The notes beneath the pieces are model-generated. The model had not been told where the DNA came from and did not search any database. It worked only from the letters and a program-made list of their open reading frames with translations. DNA of 64,000 bases. Source: Sipunculus nudus (lineage: Eukaryota; Annelida; Sipuncula; Golfingiida; Sipunculidae). Each line of letters opens with the position of its first letter. Within the stretch, counting starts at the first letter, position 1. The translations under genes were made by a program, and so were the position numbers. This document shows positions 57,101 to 64,000 of the stretch, in pieces. The DNA lies in contig CM049315.1 in assembly GCA_026874595.1 (NCBI GenBank), positions 39,882,164 through 39,946,163 of the forward strand, read 5' to 3'.

Positions 57101-60100
57101 CTTGCGTCTCATATATAGCATTCTACAGGCCACAGTTTTTTTTCAGGAATCCTTTTAAAACTGGTACATCTTATGTGTTACACTAATATCTCAAAACAGA
57201 TTTTTCATTTTCCGGATATAGCCACTAGGGGGCGCTGCACTTTCACCTCTCCCAACATATCATGTTTTGGCTATCTCTCCAAAATTATAAACCTTACCTA
57301 CATAAACTATCGCTAATTTTGCTCTTCTTCACCTTCGGCGCTTTTGTCCGTAATCTGTTATCACAGATGTGTCAGTATGTCTGTCTGTTCGTCTTTTGTT
57401 GTCAGCTTTGTCTGCTTCCTCGTTGCTTTGTCTGATATGTCATTTTACAGGCCACAACTTCTCAGCAAACGCTGAGGGTCATTCAAATAATAGAAAACCC
57501 ACAATATGTTCTGTCTGTCCGTCTGTCTGTCATTTCAACTTCCGGCAAGCGCTCGACCTCTGGTCGTCTAGTTTGTTTGTTTGTCACCACTCTCCTGGCC
57601 ACAATTTTGCCACAATAACTTTGAAACTTACAGGGATGTTCGAAAATATAATTTCTAGGTGCCCTATTGTTTTTGGTTAATATAGGTCAAAGGTCAAGGT
57701 CAAGGTCGTCAAAACTTCTGAAAAGGGTTTTTTCTTCATATCTTTGTGACTATTAGTCGTATCTACTTCAACAATAGCTCATTTTAATCGTCATTCCAAG
57801 GCCTGTCATCTGGTGTGTAGCTGACTAAAATTTGCCGTAACCATGGTTACAAATTTCTGGGGAAAAGTCATGATATTCGAAAATAAGGGATCTTATTTTT
57901 CTAACTTTGTCAGTTTTAAAGCTAGAGTGATCTAGTTTTTTGCATCAGGTAGCATTCAACTAGTACTACAAGATTTTATTACAACTCTTGCAGTATCTCG
58001 TAAAATATTTCGTGAATAGAGATATTTCGAGATTTCATTCATCTTGCGCCAAAGGCCACATTATTGCAGGAATCTTTTTGAAACTGACATATCATAAGTC
58101 CTACACTAGTATCTCGAAATTGTTTTTTTCATTTTTTTAATATGGCTGCTAGGGGGCGCTGCACACGACCCTCACACAGATATCATTACATTGGCCATAT
58201 CTCTTAAACCCAAAGCCTCAATTACATAAACTATAGCTTATTTTTTTCCCTCTGAGTATTCTCCATAAACTGATAATGTCATCTGGTCTCAATGTTGTGT
58301 CACTTTGTCATTGTGTCCGTCTGTTTGTCAGTTGTCCTCAAATTCGCCTGCTTGCTCTTGCGTCTCACATATAGCATTCTACAGGCCACAGTTTTGAAAG
58401 AATCCTTTTGAAACTATTACATCTTAAGTCTTACACTAATATCTCGAAACTTATTTTTCATTTTCCGGATATAGCCGCTAGGGGGCGCTGAACTCGAACC
58501 TCTCCCAACATATCATGCTTTGGCAATATCTCCAAAACTATAAACCTCAGTTACATAGACTGTAGGTTTTTTCTTCCTTTGAGTCGTCTCCATAATCTGG
58601 AGTAGTCATCTGGACTCAGTCTTGAGTCACTTTGTCAGTGTGTCCGTCTGTTTGTCAGTTGTCCTCAAATTCCCCTACTTGCTGGTTCTTGTTTGTTTGT
58701 CACCACTCTCCTGGCCACAATTTTGCCACAATAACCTTGAAACTTATAGGGATGATGAAAAAGGAAATTTCTAGGTGCCCTATTGGTTTTGGTTAATATA
58801 GGTCAAAGATCAAGGTCAAGGTCGTCAAAACTTCTTAAAACGGTTTTTTCTCCATATCTGTGTGACTTTCAGTCGCATCTACTTCAACAATAGCTCATTT
58901 TAATTGTCGTTCCAAGGCTTGTCATCTGGTGTGTAGCTAACTCAAATTTGCTGTTACCATGGTTACAAATTTTGGGGGAAAAGTCAGGATATTCTAACTT
59001 TGTCAGTTTTAAAGCTAGAGTGATCTAGTTTTTTGCATTGGGTAGCATTTAACTAGTACTACAAGATTTTATTACAAGTCTTGCAGTATCTCGTAAAATA
59101 TCTCGTGAATAGAGATATTTCGAGATTTCATTCATCTTGCGCCAAAGGCCACATTATTGCAGGAATCTTTTTGAAACTGACATATCATAAGTCCTACACT
59201 AGTATCTCGAAATTGTTTTTTCATTTTTTGAATATGGCTGCTAGCGGGCGCTGCAAACGACCCTCACACACATATCATTACATTGGCCATATCTCTAAAA
59301 CCCAAAGCCTCAATTACATAAACTATAGCTTATTTTTTTTCTCTGAGTCTTCTCCATAAACTGAAAATGTCATCTGGTCTCAATCTTGTGTCACTTTGTC
59401 AGTGTGTCCGTCTGTTTGTCAGTTGTCCTCAAATTTGCCTGCTTGCTGGTTCTTGCGTCTCACATATAGCATTCTACAGGCCACAGTTTTTAAAGAATCA
59501 TTTGAAAACTGATGCATATTATGTTTCACAGAAATATCTCTAAACATTTTTTCTATTTTCCGGATATGGCCGCTAGGTGGCGCTGCACATGACCCTCACA
59601 CACATATCATTATATTGACCATATCTCTAAAACCCAAAGGCTCAATTACAAAAACTATGGCTTATTTTCTTTCCCTGAGTCTTCTCCATGACCTAGTAAT
59701 GTCATCTGGTCTCAATCTTGTGTCACTTTGTCAGTGAGTCTGTTTGTCAGTTGTCCTAAAATCCGCCTACTTGCTGGTTCTTGCGTCTCATATATAGCAT
59801 TCTACAGGCCACAGTTTTTTTTCAGGAATCCTTTTAAAACTGGTACATCTTATGTGTTACACTAATAACTCAAAACAGATTTTTCATTTTCCGGATATAG
59901 CCACGAGGGGGCGCTGCACTTTCACCTCCCCAACATATCATATTTTGGCTATCTCTCCAAAATTATAAACCTTACCTACATAAACTATCGCTAATTTTGC
60001 TCTTCTTCACCTTCGGCGCTTTTGTCTGTAATATGTTATCACAGATGTGTCAGTATGTCTGTCTGTTCGTCTTTTGTTGTCAGCTTTGTCTGCTTCCTCG

Positions 60101-60255
60101 TTGCTTTGTCTGATATGTCATTTTACAGGCCACAACTTCTCAGCAAACGCTGAGGGTCATTCAAGTAATAGAAAACCCACAATATGTTCTGTCTGTCCGT
60201 CTGTCTGTCATTTCAACTTCCGGCAAGCGCTCGACCTCTGGTCGTCTAGTTTTCT
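52206..60255 (+). repeat. Composite repeat field, block 3
   Basis: The longest block. It contains a variant leader module (52798-53960), two hairpin units (53971, 54031), a third leader type (from about 54125), ~330-bp monomers, and leader modules of the CACCACTCTCCTGGCC type at 55998, 57588 and 58700. Each unit ends in the boundary hairpin CGACCTCTGGTCGTCTAG or a variant (near 52746, 55971, 57552, 60230). The unit 57588-58700 copies 38519-39640; 58700-60250 copies 55998-57588; and 55100-55990 copies 40630-41545, junctions included. Confidence 0.88.
53346..59916 (+). promoter_or_regulatory. CTCF-like motifs, group 3 (twelve sites)
   Basis: Plus-strand matches at 53346, 54678, 55291, 55622, 56554, 56887, 57218, 58142, 58471, 59234, 59566 and 59897. 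The strongest are CCGCTAGGTGGCGCTG (56887, 59566), CCGCTAGGGGGCGCTG (54678) and CCACTAGGGGGCGCTG (57218). Two copies read CTAGCGGGCG (56554, 59234) and one CCACGAGGGGGCGCTG (59897), which are weaker. Confidence 0.6.
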
Positions 60256-62389
60256 TGTTTGTACTTGTGAATAGGTATGCCCCATGTACGTAGGCATGAA
60301 GGGAAGGTGGTGCTTAATATATTGAACCAATTAAAAGCCTTATCGCGGTAACGGTGTTTATTAACATTTAGACATGTTTATGAACCTTTGGACCGTTCTC
60401 GTGTGTCAAAACTACCCCTTTGTGCCAAATATATGGTACTGATCGACAATATTTCGGCCGAAATCGCGATAAAAGAAAATGTTGGGCAATATTTTCAGTT
60501 TAAAATAAAGGTATTTTTTATATTTTTTCACTGGAACCGTTAATTGTCGTTTTTTTTTTGGGGGGGGGGGTACAATATATTGGGATTTCTTTTTAATCAC
60601 GTGCGAAAACGGCTACCGAGAGGCTTATCACTGACCGTGTGATTTTTTTACGGTCAAATTCATGAATTTGTGGATTACCTTGACTAATATCCCAACAAAT
60701 TTTTCTGAATCTACAGTATAACGGCAAAAAAAAAACAAAAACAAATGCCGCACATGCGTTGATATCACAGTCGCTACTGGGACCAAATAATATATTTAAC
60801 TGCCAATTAGTTACCTTATAATAATGAAAATTTACAATTTATAAAAAAAATATTAGTTACTGTACAGAATAAAATCCATAAATAAATATATATTTTTCTT
60901 GTACTTCATTATTCACATTAGTTGAAAAAAGTCCATGCGAATTCAAACATCAGTTTCTTGGGATAACTCTTTATTATATGGCAAATTAAAGAAAATGTCA
61001 TAGAATCTGGTTGTAATCATTACCTATACTTGTTCACGTTCTAGGGAAAACTTTTACACGGAAGTCAACTCCATACTGGCAGGTATAACGTTTTGTGGAA
61101 ATTCATGAATGACATTACTGTAAATTATTTAATTTATGCGAATCCCACTAGCTACCACCCTGTGATCCTATGCAGTAGGAAGCATTAATTTAACTGTTAT
61201 TGCCTTGCTGATGCGATTATTGAGTCAAATTTACTAGGCAGGATGCCTCAGATTGATAAAGCCAGGTTGATCAGTTCCTCAAATACTTCGAGGACGGGTT
61301 CGCATTACAAGCATTTCTGAAAGGTCTCATATGATTGCCTTTCGATTAGTTCACCGTGTATTCAAATGTAACATTTATGCTCAACATAACTCTTGTGTTC
61401 CAAGAATGTGAGACTCGCTAGGCAATATCCAGGGCAATCAAATGATCAGGCGTACCCGCATGCCTGCTATAAACTTCGCTGGACCGAGACATTTCTCAGT
61501 AAAATTTATAGCTATGGCTTGATTTAAAACCAATTTGTCTCTGAATACAGGAAATGCGAAGAAGACGGGGGGTTAATATTAGTGCAGTTTAATTCAGAAT
61601 ATTTGTCCTACTTAAAGATATTAAAGTCTCAGATCTGAAAATGTATGCTTATGCTTGCATATGTAAAAAAAACATTATGACAAAGACCGGCAACCAAACC
61701 TTGCACATTAATTTTCTGTTAAGGATCCTAAAAACCATTGGTGTGTGTTACACGGTTCACGGTTAGATCACATGTGAGTTTTGCTAGACAGAACAAAATC
61801 GGCACCTCTGGTATAAAAATAGCAAGAGCAGTACATTACAGTGCAAACCATGTCTTCAACCAATATAAGAACAATAGGAAACAATGACAGTATATGTACT
61901 GGCCGAAGAGAAAGGGATTTAAAGGGGACACTAGGCAAAATGAGGCTGAGATATATCGGAATATTTTACACAACTCTAGCACATGATAAAAACCCCTATG
62001 AAAAATGGGTTATATAAATTACAGATTTTCATATTTTGCTTTCCACCAAATGATAGCTGATGAGTTAAGCAGTTGACCAATTTAAGAGGGGAATCGCGAT
62101 ATCTCTTTGCTGAATGAATGTAAAGGATTAGAGGACGCTATACCGTATAACAAAAATATAAAAGGGGCATTAGTTTTAACGTGTTTTGGTGAACGCCATT
62201 TCATGGAGGCAAAATAAAAACTTAATGGGAATGCTGTTATGTTTATCGTTATTGGATATACTCCTTTGCCCCTTGCGTTTCGTCAGGTTCTTAGAAATGG
62301 TTGCTGCTTGAGTACATTCATTGCACGTCTATTGTACGTTGACATCACGTCCAGTTCTTTTGACTTGGGCATGGATTGCGCCAAGGATT
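60256..62389. other. Unassigned DNA
   Basis: Right flank of the repeat field. A G-run lies at about 60559-60570. The 73-codon frame at 62239-62460 runs into the repeat that follows and is not recognised. Confidence 0.4.
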
Positions 62390-62970
62390 TTGTACGTTTT
62401 GGGTACCAGTGTTACAGGCCCTTTTTCGTTGTGCGCGAGAGTGTTGCATGTGTCCCTTAGGCAGGCATAGTTCGTTTCTATTCGATACGTGCGAGTTGAT
62501 CTGGCCCACGTGTGGGGTCTGATGTGTAGAAACACAGCGTTCGTTGTTCTAGATGTTTCAAGTCCGTTCCTCTAACGTCTGTATTGTTCAATGGAGTTTA
62601 CCATTTCTAGAATAAATTCCAGCGGACACGGAAGAGTGTGAGTCGGTTTATGAACCTTTCGATAATTGCAGCACTTACAGATATTCTTGGAACTTTGTAA
62701 CATATTTTATTAAGTCTTCAGTTTGCCTTTGGGAATATTACCAGAACTTCACTTTTAGATTACAACAGATTGATTTCGGGATTGAATTGGACTATTATTC
62801 TCTGAGAAGATTAACGTGAACTGTTCATCTGGATTATATGTTTTAAAGGACTTGTTGAGCTGTGACAGGGGTGCTATCCAGAAAAGCCTAGGATCATGAC
62901 CTTCTGGTACTGTACACTTTATTTATTATACTGTGTGATTGTATTGATTCACTGTAAAAAGTGAAAACAT
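62390..62970 (+). mobile_element. Second copy of repeat family R1
   Basis: Homologous to the minus-strand copy at 20083-20730. It runs from about TGTTACAGGCCC (62409) through CCCACGTGTGGG, GTAGAAACACAGCG, TCCAGCGGACACGG, ATTGGACTATTATTCTCTG and ACTGTGTGATTGTATTGATT (62929). It lacks the AATAAA-plus-A tail seen in the other copy. Boundaries are approximate. LTR or retroposon nature is undecided. Confidence 0.55.
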
Positions 62971-62989
62971 GTTTGGTGTTTCAAATGAA

Positions 62990-63410
62990 CATGGCATTTT
63001 GTCCCAACTTTTGGCACACGTGTCAGGTACATATGGCGTTTTAAAATGAGACATGTTTCAAATTCACACTTTAACGTTTCAGCTTGAGACGGTACATGTG
63101 TCAAATTGAAACATGTTTCAGTGACGGGATTGAGACATGTTTTTAAACATGTTTCGTGTGTATTACATGTCGTGCAGCGTACATGTCTCAACCTGAAACA
63201 CGTGTCCCAAACACATGATTGGGAAAATCGGCGACCCACAAAACACGTTCTTGCGACATTTTTCAAAAGATAAACCACCTGTTTCATCTTGAAACTGGAA
63301 ATAGTTTGAAGCACCAGTTTGTCCCAACTTTTGGCACACGTTTTCCTGTTTCAAACCCCGTTTCACGTTTGTCATGTTTCAAAGTGTGAGAAACATGTTT
63401 TAAAAATCTT
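62990..63410. repeat. Block rich in ACATGT/GAAACATGTTTC palindromes
   Basis: TGTTTCA, GAGACATG and ACATGTTTC words recur many times in both orientations. GAAACATGTTTC (63108-63119) is a perfect palindrome. A 20-bp word GTCCCAACTTTTGGCACACG occurs at 63001 and again near 63321. Tyrosine/cysteine-rich minus-strand frames here are products of the repetition. Confidence 0.75.
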
Positions 63411-64000
63411 CGCTTGCTTTACATTAAGTATTGATGAAAATCACAGGTTATACACAACATACTACACATAACCATAAACAAGGGCCAAAGGCCCCCAAAG
63501 TTCACCAGTGAATTTCTCACATATGAAAATACTAGAAATGCACGAGTTACTCTTTCATTATTTCATAAAAAGTAAACCCCTGAAAGTAAATAGATCACTT
63601 CAACTGCAAAATCTTGTAAATTTCAACAGTTTACTATTTTCCATGGCTGCTATATTGAAATTTCACAAGTATGCCCATGACAGTTTTGCAAATAATTGTT
63701 GGACTGACTCTGGTAGAGTCAAAAAGACATAACTAAGCACTGATGTGCATCAATGATTGTACACAAGTGAAACCAACATTAATGATTATCAAGTGCTGAA
63801 AATAAACAAATTTGAGGTCTAATGCAGCTTGTCCATAAAAATGACAGTAAAACCTACATCTAAAAGAAAAGAAAACATGTGGGAAAATTATAAAAAAAAT
63901 TGGAAGCCCAATTCAAGAGACAAAAACCAACTGCATCAACAAAGGACTGTTTAAGGAGTGTGTATAATTAGTTCTACCATATATGCTAAAATACAGATTT
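63411..64000. other. Unassigned DNA at the window end
   Basis: No gene or repeat recognised. A gene running off the edge cannot be excluded. Confidence 0.35.

Noticed and set aside
62949-63314. 121-codon minus-strand frame rich in Thr-Cys
   Set aside because: Created by repeated ACATGTTTC/GAGACATG words.

Overview
The window looks like nuclear DNA of an invertebrate metazoan, most plausibly a lophotrochozoan and probably a mollusc. It is AT-rich and crowded with microsatellites, poly-C/poly-G runs, SINE-like heads, decayed LINEs, short inverted-repeat DNA elements and long tandem-repeat fields. The only convincing intact gene is a neuropeptide receptor of the allatostatin-A/galanin class. 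There are no operons or other bacterial features. The species cannot be fixed from sequence alone.

Layout. 1-8.4 kb: mostly unassigned DNA with a decayed minus-strand LINE (4.6-5.96 kb). 8.4-11 kb: a TIR-bounded DNA-element candidate and a folded-back SINE-like copy. 11.08-12.51 kb: a probable 5' leader exon and the 362-residue GPCR. 14-15.1 kb: repeats shared with the LINE tail, one of them split by a well-preserved Mutator-like MITE with a perfect 10-bp target duplication. 19.5-21.6 kb: a second decayed LINE, interrupted by a polyadenylated repeat that has a homologue at 62.4-63.0 kb. 23.9-29.2 kb: diverged tandem repeats; one of them holds a 428-bp TRIM-type LTR element with a tRNA-Pro primer-binding site and tRNA-like Pol III boxes inside its LTRs. 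33.2-34.6 kb: a TA-flanked DNA element.

38.2-60.25 kb is one large composite repeat field, interrupted by a 365-bp satellite (43.3-45.2 kb), by unassigned DNA (45.2-47.2 kb) and by a 2.1-kb TIR-bounded segment plus a short repeat (49.5-52.2 kb). Its building blocks are ~330-bp monomers and longer leader modules. They carry 22 close matches to the CTCF core, all on the plus strand, with nine clusters of AGGTCA nuclear-receptor half-sites and a recurring 14-bp palindrome of the RFX X-box type. Segments of 0.9-1.6 kb within the field are duplicated almost intact. The window ends with a block rich in ACATGT/GAAACATGTTTC palindromes (63.0-63.4 kb) and unassigned DNA.

Most interesting: the polar array of CTCF-like sites built from repeats, and the TRIM whose LTRs contain a tRNA-like promoter. 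Binding and function are inferences from motif matches only.
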